Origin: Sinonovacula constricta
Lineage: Eukaryota; Mollusca; Bivalvia; Cardiida; Solecurtidae
Direction: 5' to 3'
Assembly: GCA_007844125.1 (NCBI GenBank)
Contig: CM017571.1
Location: 4,535,271-4,599,270, forward strand
DNA length: 64,000 bases
Shown piece by piece: positions 55,901-63,985 of this stretch (within the stretch, counting starts at the first letter, position 1; every line of letters starts with the position of its first letter). The notes under the pieces were generated by a model. It saw only the letters and a program-made list of their open reading frames with translations, had not been told where the DNA came from and did not search any database. Made by a program: the position numbers and the translations under genes.

Positions 55901-57496
55901 TTTATTGAGTATCTGAGTACTGGTTCTATCCAGGAAGTGGGCAGTCAAGAGGAATTAATATAAGTTGAAAGAACTTATCCTCAATTGTCTATAAATAAAT
56001 CAGTTTAAACTAAACTACAGTCAAACCTGACCATACGACCACCCCTAACCGGCGACCACCTGCTCTATGCGACCACTTCAAAGCCGCCCGACCATATTTG
56101 TTCTGTAATTGTAATGTAATAAGCGCCCACCTTTGATCTGCTTCCAGCGACCGCACATAAACATGTTAAACATGCTTTAATTATCCCCTAATAGGCGACC
56201 GCGTTAATCCACTTACACATTAGTTACAACCACACAATAAGCAATTAATTTACACGTTTGCTCTTCTATGCTAATCACTGCAATCGGCCGTGTCAAACTG
56301 GGAAATTACGTAATGTCACTGGGTCGATGTACACATCAAGCCCGCGCTCGATTAACACTTAATCGAGTGCGCCCTATTACCGCTCGTATTGACACTTATT
56401 GACCATGTTCCGACTTCGGTTTCTTTAAAAGTAAATCAAAGTTATATTTGTATGAATTACGATAAATTGATTTGCTAAAAACTTAAAATATACAATTTTA
56501 AAGCGCAAACTGCAATTGGATACAGTAATGAAATGGAATAACTGGAACAGTTGTTCTTTGTTGCATTACGCATCAACATGTCCAAACGAACGTGCCTTAC
56601 AATTGACGATCGTGTCCAAGTTGTCAAACTTTTGAACAGTGAGAAAAGTTGTTGTGCTGTTGCATCTGAGCTTGGTGTCGGAAAAACGCAGATTCAGAAC
56701 ATTGAAAAATAAAAACGTGCAATAATGGACGAATATGAACAGGGAAATTCGAAAGTGAAACGAGTTAAACGTTCAACTCAAAATGACTCGCTGAACGACT
56801 TATGTTATCGTTGGTTTTTGGATGCGACCGGACGTCAAGTGCCAGTGTCACATTCTAATTGACATGCAAATGACATCATCTGTGAAACAAACTACCATTC
56901 ATAATTATTTCAGTGCTAAGTGATGATTTTAGAACTGTTGTTTGCAATTTGATAACATTTAAATTGTAGTGTATACAGTACACTTTAATTACATACTTAT
57001 TTTATTACAAGACGACAGAGGATTTAGCACAAAATACAAACTGACTGTAAAAATCCAGGAGGAGTGTGCACAATACAAAATGCACAAACATAATATTTGA
57101 TAAACATACATGTATATATGTGCTGATTTATTTATTTTTATAGACATTAGTTGATCATTACATGCCTAACTGTTCTGTTACACTAATACAATATATTGAT
57201 GTTATTGCTCTCTCTACTCCTTGCTTAACACAATTTGTAAATTTCAAGTGTGGTTCTCACAAAAAGTAACCATGCTGCATTAAGAGACCACCTGTCTTAA
57301 GAGACCACTTTTGCCCTGTCCCGATGGTGGTCTTTTAATACAGGTTTGACTGTATTAAGTTGATAGTGCTGACAAAGAGAGAGAGATACTTGAAAATTAC
57401 ACAAAAGTAAACTTACTCAGTAGGGTAGGGAGGTTCAGGGAAGTCTACGCTGCCACACTCATACGCTGCCAAGGTCACCGATGCTATGTGAGGACC
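34860..57496 (-). CDS. VMP1: VMP1 (vacuole membrane protein 1) orthologue, last 7 exons
   Basis: Exons on the - strand, in transcript order: 57417-57496, 47762-47990, 43000-43080, 41804-41920, 40565-40626, 36924-37026 and 34860-34997. All splice sites are GT/AG and the phases join without gaps to give 269 residues, the same length as the human protein from its G-P-H-I-A-S motif to the end. Key matches: [48 protein letters not shown] and [11 protein letters not shown]. Known role: multi-pass ER membrane protein of the VTT/DedA superfamily, needed for autophagosome formation, ER contact sites and phospholipid scrambling. The N-terminal third is absent: no matching exon was found from 57497 to 64000, so it probably lies further upstream. 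Confidence 0.97.
35150..35545. repeat. ~42-bp tandem repeat, about 9 copies with deletions
   Basis: Units contain accagtccattggttaatc followed by aagacatgcttctataaac; several copies are shortened. It lies in the last VMP1 intron. Confidence 0.9.
35546..36923. other. VMP1 intron, no recognised features
   Basis: AT-rich. A 76-codon frame at 36254-36484 has no recognised similarity. Confidence 0.4.
36924..37026 (-). CDS. VMP1: VMP1 exon: Q-x-P-F-x-x-Y-L and K-L-H-H-K
   Basis: The acceptor is CCCTTGCAG. It reads [17 protein letters not shown], then [16 protein letters not shown]; the donor is AGT|GTAAGT. The vertebrate equivalent has Q-K-P-F-Q-E-Y-L-E-A-Q-R-Q-K-L-H-H-K. Confidence 0.95.
37532..38276 (-). 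mobile_element. 3' LTR of a Gypsy-type retrotransposon (745 bp)
   Basis: It runs from TGTTACGACC to GTACATAACA, with TGTTA/TAACA ends. On the - strand it is directly preceded by a polypurine tract (AGGGGTGGAGG, 38277-38287 complement), which sets the orientation and makes it the 3' LTR. No 5' LTR is present. Confidence 0.9.
38277..39720 (-). pseudogene. Truncated Gypsy pol: reverse transcriptase and RNase H remnants
   Basis: On the - strand it starts at [10 protein letters not shown], continues P-I-P-R-M-D-D-C and [13 protein letters not shown], then [10 protein letters not shown], the RNase H region [11 protein letters not shown], and ends near I-P-D-A-L-S-R-V (about 38614). The catalytic Y-x-D-D box reads Y-I-D-E. 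Stops interrupt at about 39457 (TGA after T-F-Q) and 38977 (TAA), with more downstream. Gag, protease and integrase are missing. It is a dead 5'-truncated copy in the VMP1 intron between the exons at 36924 and 40565. Confidence 0.93.
39721..40564. other. VMP1 intron with possible hAT-like fragment
   Basis: The stretch 39840-40260 holds cttttcaaggac-type repeats similar in style to hAT MITEs, but no pair of termini was found. Confidence 0.3.
40565..40626 (-). CDS. VMP1: VMP1 exon: [10 protein letters not shown]
   Basis: A 62-bp exon too short for simple ORF finding. Between the acceptor TTTATTTCAG and the donor GG|GTAAGT it reads [20 protein letters not shown], matching the K-I-F-V-I-I-T-F-S-K region of vertebrate VMP1. 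It leaves two bases of a Gly codon, completed in the next exon. Confidence 0.93.
41040..41420. repeat. Degenerate copy of the dispersed gtgacctactttt repeat
   Basis: It shares tagtgacctactttttaatg, atttcatccaggatttaatg and ggtgaagatttgatcaaaac with the 48-49.8 kb array. It lies in a VMP1 intron. Confidence 0.6.
41804..41920 (-). CDS. VMP1: VMP1 exon: [10 protein letters not shown] and F-W-T-F-F-G
   Basis: 39 codons from [16 protein letters not shown] to K-A-I-I-K-M-H-I-Q, donor CAA|GTAAGT. The P-N-P-x-F-D-x-A-G motif and the downstream G-A-T-x-I-G-K are the hallmark re-entrant region of VTT-domain proteins. It is nearly invariant relative to the human protein. Confidence 0.98.
42001..42310. 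repeat. Dispersed bivalve-type repeat with agagggccatgatggccc head
   Basis: It begins acaagagggccatgatggcc, a near-palindrome also found at 48056 (agagggctacgatggcc), and continues with tgacctagtgacctactttt and agtttagagatgatttgatc. It is one copy of the family that is tandem at 48056-49765. Confidence 0.7.
42311..42999. other. VMP1 intron, no recognised features
   Basis: AT-rich; nothing recognised. Confidence 0.4.
43000..43080 (-). CDS. VMP1: VMP1 exon: V-G-F-F-G-I-L segment
   Basis: The acceptor is GATATTTCAG. It reads [20 protein letters not shown], then G-I-L-L-C-A-S, with donor TCA|GTAAGT. It is 81 bp, phase 0 at both ends, and matches the vertebrate A-K-L-A-V-Q-K-L-V-Q-K-V-G-F-F-G-I-L region. 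Confidence 0.96.
43335..44060. repeat. ~56-bp satellite, about 12 copies
   Basis: Built from two half-units, accatttaccactccttaat and tatcatcaccccttaatcaa, each followed by gg/gt tgtgta or tctgta. It decays into single half-units at the 3' end. It lies in the VMP1 intron 5' of the 43000 exon. Confidence 0.93.
44061..44754. other. VMP1 intron, AT-rich
   Basis: Nothing recognised. Confidence 0.35.
44755..45085. repeat. Dispersed repeat with gacggacggacagatgg tail
   Basis: The sequence gacatttctgccaggttatt is present twice (44784 and 44949), each followed by a ttattgagcagacaagac-like stretch. It ends tatatgcccgccttcagggg, of a type I associate with non-autonomous repeats of bivalves. No coding capacity. 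Confidence 0.55.
45086..46080. other. VMP1 intron, AT-rich
   Basis: A short duplication (ttgctctaacattcattcagg near 45320-45370) is the only structure seen. Confidence 0.35.
46081..46260 (+). mobile_element. 5'-truncated SINE family A
   Basis: The body agggtagttccatgactggt through gtgggtcgataaacccaat matches family A, but the tRNA-like head is missing. Confidence 0.85.
46261..46709. other. VMP1 intron, no recognised features
   Basis: AT-rich; nothing recognised. Confidence 0.35.
46710..47085. repeat. ~69-bp tandem repeat, about 5 copies
   Basis: Units contain cagtgatatagagtttatca and cctatgctaggatatacctg, with 5 to 10% divergence by eye. Confidence 0.9.
47320..47700. repeat. 18-bp array with two orientation switches (palindromic)
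   Basis: The unit ataaactaccatccagac runs forward from 47323 to about 47394. It then runs as its reverse complement (gatggtagtttatatctg) to about 47580, then forward again to about 47690. Each switch makes a perfect hairpin, and the whole block can form a cruciform. It lies 60 bp downstream (in VMP1 sense) of the exon donor at 47761. Confidence 0.93.
47762..47990 (-). CDS. VMP1: VMP1 exon: core VTT region and acidic loop
   Basis: The acceptor TGTTTTAG is followed by [18 protein letters not shown], then [18 protein letters not shown] and an acidic stretch ([11 protein letters not shown]). The donor is ATG|GTGAGC. The E-L-P-P-Y motif belongs to the conserved core of the family. Its G+C content is higher than that of the surrounding introns. 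Confidence 0.97.
48056..49765. repeat. ~150-bp dispersed repeat in tandem, about 11 degenerate units
   Basis: It begins agagggctacgatggcc and ends ccccttgagcaagttatgct followed by caagtgagctaaaaac, which looks like an element with hairpin-like ends. Units share gacctagtgacctactttt, gacccagttacaaactcatc, aagatttcatgcaggcaaac and tttggtgaagattgggctat. Partial units are at 41040 and 42001. Short open frames on the - strand are repeat translations. Confidence 0.88.
49766..51215. other. VMP1 intron, no recognised features
   Basis: Several short open frames (for example 50062-50283) have no recognised similarity. Confidence 0.35.
51220..52785. repeat. 30-bp satellite, about 52 copies
   Basis: Units read gatgtgatagatgtgcacta followed by gcaatactgt. 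Alternating g/a, ta/aa and t/g positions give a partial 60-bp order. The 30-bp period is a multiple of 3, so one - frame stays open for 562 codons ([10 protein letters not shown] repeated); this is not a gene. Confidence 0.97.
52786..54850. repeat. 53-bp satellite, about 39 copies, sharing a core with the 30-bp array
   Basis: Units read gatatgatagatgtacacaa, accttgaccagtttaactgc, atactggtactgt. The first 18 bases are the same core as the adjacent 30-bp satellite. Rare variants (gaccagttgactgc, atatgatatatg, aaacattgacc) appear together at 53803-53880 and again exactly 740 bp later, which shows a block duplication of about 14 units. Confidence 0.97.
54851..55783. other. VMP1 intron, AT-rich
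   Basis: Nothing recognised. Confidence 0.35.
55784..56015 (+). mobile_element. SINE family D, tRNA-derived head
   Basis: The head has taagtctagtggttaagatg (A box region) and aggtttgatcc (B box). It continues through gaccTCttaaagataag to ataaataaatcag. It abuts the TA target of the next element. Confidence 0.75.
56018..57352 (+). mobile_element. 1335-bp pogo/Tigger-like element
   Basis: The termini CAGTCAAACCTG and CAGGTTTGACTG are perfect inverted repeats between TA dinucleotides (56016-56017 and 57353-57354). The subterminal gaccacc motifs also recur inverted. Both the TIR and the TA target fit the pogo branch of Tc1/mariner. The DDE domain is deleted; only an N-terminal DNA-binding fragment remains. 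Confidence 0.9.
56578..56862 (+). pseudogene. CENP-B/psq-type N-terminal DNA-binding domain of a pogo transposase, broken
   Basis: It reads [19 protein letters not shown], then [18 protein letters not shown], the classic helix-turn-helix of CENP-B-like transposases. TAA at 56710-56712 interrupts it where the family continues; the frame then goes on (D-E-Y-E-Q-G-N-S-K) to TGA at 56860-56862. The catalytic domain is absent, so the copy is inactive. Confidence 0.88.
57417..57496 (-). CDS. VMP1: VMP1 exon: [14 protein letters not shown]
   Basis: On the - strand the acceptor is ATATTTCCAG and the exon reads [20 protein letters not shown], then E-P-P-Y-P-T. The donor is CTGA|GTAAGT, leaving two bases. 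It is almost identical to the vertebrate segment and is the most 5' exon visible. Confidence 0.96.
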
Positions 57497-58137
57497 CTGG
57501 AAATATTGACACAATAAATATAAGACAACCAACACAATGCATCCAAGAAATTCAACAGTGTGCTCTGGGTAAAAGTAAACTATCAGTAAAAGTAAATTAT
57601 CATTTATTGTAACCTTGTGCTACTACACTAGAAAGAAGAGAAGATTTAAAAAATAAAAAAGCCCAAGTGCGCAAAGGGATACTTAAGTTTACATTTTAAT
57701 TACTAGGCTTTTTTGTGAATGCTCAGTATAACGGTCTAAATATGACTTGTTAAAATTAAAATCTATTTAATAACATTTGAATGTTCTATATATTGTCAAA
57801 ACAATCTTTTTATTTCTATGTAATGAGTTAAACATATAAATAGACAAATATCTTATATCTTTCACTACCATTGTTGCTATCAATTTTGAGAAAAAAAATT
57901 GCAACATTACAAAAAAAATTGGGTTCAGAAATGTCTGGAATTTCGTCCATTATGAAAATCTTGTATAGATGTCTGCGACATAGACTCTACTTACCAGTAG
58001 TTCAATAGGAATTCTGGCATATGTCAACACTTTGCAATGCACAGTTTTAGCCAATATTGATACAATTTTCATCAAATATCTGATAGTTCCTTTTTGTCAT
58101 TGTTATCTTTTGAAATATCGTGCTTGTGACATCATAA
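57497..58137. other. VMP1 intron upstream of the first visible exon
   Basis: AT-rich; the preceding VMP1 exon was not found here. Confidence 0.35.
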
Positions 58138-58149
58138 TGTCAGTTATTT

Positions 58150-58381
58150 GTTTGTTTGTTTATTGGGTTTATCATCCCACCAACAACCTTTCAGTTATCT
58201 GGAGACGGTGTCCACTTGAAGCAGACGTGGTTCTGCCTTCACTATGTATAGCATGCCATGAATGCCTGGCATGATACCACACCCAATCACATTATCCTGA
58301 CACCGGGCCTAACAGGATCGAACCCGGGCCTCCAAAACCTGGAGCCGACATTCTACAGTTTGCGCTACCAGGTACGTTTTT
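58150..58381 (-). mobile_element. SINE family A, reverse orientation, with target duplication
   Basis: It reads tail first: ttgtttgtttattgggttta, then the complement of the body, B box (gatcgaacccggg) and head. tgtcagttattt flanks both sides (58138-58149 and 58382-58393). Confidence 0.92.
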
Positions 58382-58539
58382 TGTCAGTTATTTATAAATG
58401 TGGAATTGGCGATCTGCAACATTTTAAGAAATTGCTGTACAGGTATGACACCTTTGGTATAAAGTGAAATTAACAGTAGGTCTTGTAAAAACTAAAAGGA
58501 TTATGGTAGCATTATATATAGGTGTTGAAAAGTTAAGGG

Positions 58540-59283
58540 CTTCAGTATGAAAAACCTTTACAAGTTAAAGGCAGCAACTTACAGACCCTTTAAAAATTTA
58601 TGGCAGCAGTATAAAAACCCTTTAAAAGTTTATGGCAGCAGTATATAGACCCTTTAAAAGTTTATGGCAGCAGTATACAGACCCTTTAAAAGGTAATGGC
58701 AGCAGTATAGACGCTTTAAAAGTTTATGGCAGCAGTATACAGACCCTTTAAAAGTTAATGGTAGCAGTATACAGACCCTTTCAAAGTTAATGGCAGCAGT
58801 AAATAGACCCTTTAAAAGTTTATGGTAGCGGTATATAGACCCTTTCAAAGTTAATGGCAGCAGTATACAGACCCTTTAAACGTTAATGGCAGCAGTATAT
58901 AGACCCTTTAAAAGTTTATGGTAGCAGAATACAGACCCTTTCAAAGTTAATGGCAGCAGTATATAGACCCTTTCAAAGTTAATGGCAGCAGTATATAGAC
59001 CCTTTAAAAGTTTATGGTAGCGGTATATAGACCCTTAAAAAGTTAATGGCAGCAGTATATAGACCCTTTAAAAATTAATGGCAGCAGTATATAGACCCTT
59101 TAAAAGTTTATGGTAGCAGTATATAGACCCTTTAAAAGTTAATGGCAGCAGTATACAGACCCTTTAAAAGTTAATAGCAGCAGTATATAGACCCTTTAAA
59201 AGTTAATGGCAGCAGTATATAGACCCTTTAAAAATTAATGGCAGCAGTATATAGACCCTTTAAAAGTTTATGGTAGCAGTATA
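58540..59283. repeat. ~32-bp satellite, left part, about 22 copies
   Basis: Units read ttaatggcagcagtatatag followed by accctttaaaag, with tatggtagc variants. The array is interrupted at 59284 and resumes at 61849. Confidence 0.95.
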
Positions 59284-61848
59284 GATGGTTATCGTGTGAC
59301 GTCACACATTTCCCAGCATGCAATGCGGTCGGCCATATTTGTGGTAAAGCCATTGTTTACTAATGTCTGCTTAGGTCCCTACAATTAGACGATTGAATCG
59401 ATTTTTTCGCGAAAGATGTCGTGTGTAATGGTTACAAAGTGCAATAGGACTATATTAATACACTGGAGCTATTGTGCGTGAAAAGGACTTGAAGAAGACT
59501 AATTTGATCGCTTTTGATCCGTACTCGTCTTCGACGACAGCCTGATGACTTGCAGTCGGACATTGCATATCCAGACAGAGTGAACTATCTAGTATTTCAG
59601 CAAAGTGCGACATCCAATTAATTATTGGTGGAGCTAGATCCTAGACTTGTGCCAGGGTAGAACCACTGCGCATTGCAGGTTAGCTGGTAAATCTCCACGA
59701 CCAGGACTCGAACTCATGCACTGAGAGGCTGAGGAGTTACAAGTCAACAACTGCTTGGACAAGGGCACTGCTAAACTTTGGTTTTAAAACAGGGTTATTT
59801 ATTATGTGTACTGTTTTCAATTCTTTACATCATGTTATACTATTTTTTCATTGCTTTAAGTTCCTTAAAACCCATGTTATGGTTGTCATATTTATTATAT
59901 GTAATTGAATACCATTACATGCTCCAATTTCCTAAGCAGTCTGCTTTTGCTTTTCCTGTTTATTGATCAATGAATTTACTGTCATTAAATATTTTTTACC
60001 GTAAAATGTGTTGTTTTTAATTCAGAAATGGTGTGGTTCTAAAAGAAGTACTGAAACTTGAATTCAATTTTCTGTGAAATTATTATTCTAACATAATGTA
60101 AGTTTGTTAAATTTGCTGAAAGGTAGGACAATGATAAAAATTTAAAACACTATGTGCTATTATTTATTGATGTCAATGTTAAAGCAAAACCATTTTAAAT
60201 AGTTAGCTGTAACAGCTAGTTCCGGCTCGTTCTGAAAACAGTTTGTTTCTTACACTTTATTAGAGCTGGTCTCTGGCAGTTTGGACGAAACAATTTTCTC
60301 TCATGCATTCAAATAAATGATTTTTGCTTGTAAAGATCCCGCAAAATGCTGTTTTATATTCCGGACTGGATCTTTGGCCTAGTATCTTGGTAATGGTGTG
60401 GAGTGAAGTTATAGAAGTGGTGATGACAAGAGAAATTAAAAACGTTACTCAGGAATGAAGCCATACAGTTGACACTCTAGCTCATGCCATACTCAATACA
60501 CAACCATTTACTTGTACCAATACAAACTGTCTAGGTTATGTATGACATTTTATTTTTGCCCATGTTGCCCCTGGCTATTTACAGCCCCTTGTCTGAAACC
60601 TGTTGTTTTTATAGTCTAGACCATATGGCTTTGCTTCCTGCGTGTCAAAGGCCAGGTGCAGGTGGATAAGCATTACTTTCTCACGTGTATTTTAGGTTAA
60701 AAAAGAATTTTAATTAAAATATCTGAGTAATTTAATTATCAATACGATTATACATTATTTCAAGTTAACTAAATTAAGATTTCTGCAGTATTTTAAGTAA
60801 AAATAGTAGTATTTGCCACGTTGGGGAGTATTTTCCAGCAGGTAAATGCCAGTAAATACCACTGGTAAATACCGGGGGTTGAATTTACCGCCCAACCTTG
60901 TTCTTACAGCCATGTAAAAAGTAAAGCAAAACACATTGCCTGTCATTACATAAAGGGTTTTTCCTATCTGAGATAACTTGAAATCATCAACGTGCCTATT
61001 TAAAAATAATGGACATTTAATGCGATATTTTTAAGATTCACACTGTCGAACAATACAGTAAGTGTAATAACAGTCTTCACTTTAACTAATGTTTATTCGA
61101 GCATTATGTAAAAATTTCCAAGAATATTAGTAACATGTGTTGTTACATGGGTACAATATTAGCAAATTGTCGGATACCACATTACAACCAATACAGGGCG
61201 TTCTATAGACGCTGAACGTCAATGGTCATTGACTCCTCAGTCAAAGTTTTCAAGGGTCAAATTCAAATATCTGGGGGTACATTTTGTGCATATAGCATCT
61301 TGAGGGGCACATACATATTTTTATGTCACTGATGACAACATTTTGTCTAAAATTGACCTTGATGGAAATTATCGATACTGTTGGTTGCTTTTTAGTTTAT
61401 TTAGGACCAGTAAATAAGCAATATATTTCTTAATTGTTTGTTAATTATCTGTATCTTAATAAAAACAAAAAAATAAACAACAACATAGCAATTAACATTA
61501 TAATATACATATTTTCTTTCGACTTTTAATGCAATTCAAAACACTTAAAAACGCTTAGCTACAATGAATGCTCCGTTCAAGCGCGAAAGTATGACGTCCG
61601 AAAGTTCTCTCGTCCTTTTCCCTTAGTTTGTACTGACGGCTGGTAATGAGAAAAAAATATTTCTGATCCGGATTATATATTTTGTGACATTTCACAACAC
61701 AACAAGAATTAATCATCGTCTTCATTGCCTGTAATGGTCAATTTAAAAAAAACTGCGCTTTCACGGTACTGATATGTTGATTCACCTTACCACAAAGATG
61801 GCGGACAAACAGGTGCGCGCGCACCTTGGTGAAAAATCGATAACCATC
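59284..61848. mobile_element. 2565-bp TIR element inserted into the 32-bp satellite
   Basis: The ends are GATGGTTATCG and CGATAACCATC. Further inward, ggccatatttgtggtaa on the left matches cgccatctttgtggtaa read from the right, giving an imperfect TIR of about 70 bp. TATA (59280-59283 and 61849-61852) is duplicated, and removing the element restores the satellite unit gcagtatatagaccc exactly. The interior has no convincing transposase, but carries a SINE family C copy (59629-59773). Confidence 0.9.
59629..59773 (-). mobile_element. SINE family C copy nested in the TIR element
   Basis: Same order as 29112-29279: gacttgtgccagggtagaac, gcaggttagctgg, then the complement of a tRNA-like head (ctgaggagttacaagtcaac). 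It is more diverged at the head. Confidence 0.7.
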
Positions 61849-61977
61849 TATATAGACCCTTTAAAAGTTTATGGTAGCAGTATATAGACCCTTTAAAAGT
61901 TTATGGTAGCAGTATATAGACCCTTTAAAAGTTTATGGTAGCAGTATATAGACCCTTTAAAAGTTTATGGTAGCAGT
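61849..61977. repeat. ~32-bp satellite, right part, 4 copies
   Basis: A continuation of the 58540 array after the insertion. These four units are nearly identical, then break abruptly at gcagt|gggg where the MULE begins. Confidence 0.93.
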
Positions 61978-62159
61978 GGGGTCCGGACAATTCTCAGTCC
62001 GGACATTTCTCAGTTAGTGAAATTTGCAGGGTCGGACAATTCTCAGTTGGTTGATTTGCAGGGCCGGACATTTCTCAGTTACTTGTTTTGCAGGGTCGGA
62101 CAATTCTCAGTCCGTTGTTTGTAGGGCGGGACAATTGTTATAGATCCATTTTTGACGTT

Positions 62160-62578
62160 GATTAAACCAAAGAGTTATAAAACAACACTGTTATTAAATA
62201 CTAAAAGACAATAATCAAAAACCAGATAATTTTCTTTGCTGTCAATCATAAATAAACCTGTGAACCAAACAAACTATTTATCCTTACAAATTGCATCAAT
62301 AATTATTTCTATACCCCTTGATTTTTATAACAAACGCTTTGACAAAAGCCGCGAAAATCCTTTAATTGGCCATCCCACTTAAGTGTTATAAAACAACACT
62401 GTAATTAAATAATGAAAGACAATCATCAAAAACCAGATAATTTTCTTTGACTGTGAACCAAACAAAATATTTATCCTTTCAAATTGCATCAATAATTATT
62501 TCTATACCCCTTGAATTTCATAACAAACGCTTTGACAAAAGCCGCGAAAATCCTTTAATTGGCCATCCCACTGTTCTT
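62160..62578. repeat. Two ~200-bp tandem copies in the MULE leader
   Basis: Copies at about 62172-62383 and 62390-62573 share gttataaaacaacactgt, ccagataattttctttg, caataattatttctatac and ggccatcccact. The second lacks about 20 bp. Confidence 0.9.
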
Positions 62579-62614
62579 TAATAATGACATGCTTTACTCT
62601 AATTTCAAACTGAG

Positions 62615-62833
62615 ATGCTTGTTAGAATACAAGTCTCAGCGCAGCCTACGATCATTATTCCAAAAATGGAAATTCTAACAAGTAAGACAGGCTCCAAGAA
62701 AATACTCCATGAGGGGTACGTCTACGTAAAGAACCGGACGAACAAAACAACCATCAGATGGATGTGCTCTAAAAGAACCTCAAAATCCTGCAACGGCGCC
62801 CTCGTCACCGATATAGATGTATGTTTTAATTAA
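62615..62833 (+). pseudogene. FLYWCH zinc-finger domain of the MULE, cut short
   Basis: The 72-codon frame holds L-T-S-K-T-G-S-K-K-I-L-H-E-G-Y-V-Y, then W-M-C-S-K-R and C-N-G-A-L-V-T-D, which is the FLYWCH pattern through its Cys pair. The final His-x-His is absent, and the frame stops at TAA 62831-62833. The transposase continues in another frame that overlaps it (from 62817), so either a short deletion has removed the His segment or an intron lies here. Confidence 0.75.
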
Positions 62834-63985
62834 AAAAATAAAAGCCAATGGCAACGCCAACCGCGGCAACTCGGGACAGATCCTTGCTGACAAGCTCGTT
62901 TCCTATCCTGTAGAAGTTCGAGCTGCTGCCGGCCACAAGGAAACTCTCAATCGGGCGATCCGAAGGGCTAAGCGGGGTACAGCACCGACCGAACCAATCT
63001 CCAGAACAGAGATCCCATGTCCACTCCCGTCCGATTACACGAAGACACCTCAAGGCCGCCAGTTCGTTGTATATGACAACGAATCACAGACATCACGGCT
63101 GATCGTCTTCGCGTCCGAGTGCGGTCTGAAGGTCCTGGGGGATGCCAACGAATGGTACATGGACGGCACACATTCAACGTCGCCCCGGCAATTCGCACAG
63201 TTGTTCTGTGTTCGCGCCCCCCTGGGAAACACATACGTCTCCGTCGCGTACGCCCTACTGCCAGGGAAGCAGCAAGAAACGTACGAGGAGTGTCTGACGG
63301 CGATACTGGACGCCTGCCTCACCAGGGACATCCGCCCCATGCCAAGCCGAATCGTCGTCGACTACGAGATGGCAATCCACAACGCCATCAAATCAGTCAT
63401 CAGCCAAGACATCAGCATCCAGGGATGCTTCTTCCACCTAACGCAGGCCACATGGTGGCGTATACAGGCGGATGGACTCCAGGCGCGCTACCGCGAGGAC
63501 GAGGAGATCCGCACATGGTGTGGCAGTCTAGACGGTCTGGCATTCCTGCCAGTCGACCAAGTGGAGGACGGAATGCGTCTAATCCGGGAAGAAGCCCCCG
63601 ACGTACTTTCGAGCGTCATCGATTACTTCGACAGCACCTACGTCACAGGAAGCTACCGGAGCGTCCGATCTGATGGCTGTCTACGGTTTCGACGGATCCC
63701 CCCACGTTATCCTCCCGCCGTGTGGAATGTGAATGAGGCGACTGTCAGCAACGGTTCTAGGACAAACAACGTGTGTGAGACCTGGAACAACGGGTTCCGC
63801 CACCTCGGCCACGCTCACCCATCACTGTGGACGGTCATCGCATGTCTTCAGAAGGACAACGCCGGAACAGAGACGGAGGTCTATCTACACGAGCAAGGAG
63901 ACCAAGCTGCGAAACGTCGTAAGAAGACTGTGGTCGCGCATCAGCAGAGACTGAAGGGACTTTGCCAGGATTTACACCATGGTAA
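62817..63985 (+). CDS. MULE transposase, about 390 codons open (partial)
   Basis: The frame opens at ATG 62817 (M-Y-V-L-I-K-K-I-K-A) and stays open to the window edge. It carries W-Y-M-D-G-T-H-S-T-S-P (first catalytic Asp), R-I-V-V-D-Y-E-M-A-I-H-N-A (second Asp), G-C-F-F-H-L-T-Q-A (C-x2-H) and C-E-T-W-N-N-G-F-R-H, in the order of MULE transposases with a FLYWCH N-terminus. The ATG may not be the true start, as the FLYWCH part in another frame precedes it. From about 63986 the sequence switches to a SINE head, so the C-terminus may be interrupted. No stop codon is seen in about 1.17 kb, so the copy is young. Confidence 0.88.

Noticed and set aside
59410..59480. THAP-type zinc finger start inside the 2.57-kb TIR element (M-S-C-V-M-V-T-K-C-N)
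   Set aside because: Only a few residues fit and the frame stops after about 20 codons; the evidence is too weak to call a P-like transposase.
62826..63340. Open frames on the - strand over the MULE
   Set aside because: They are shadows of the GC-rich transposase frame on the + strand.
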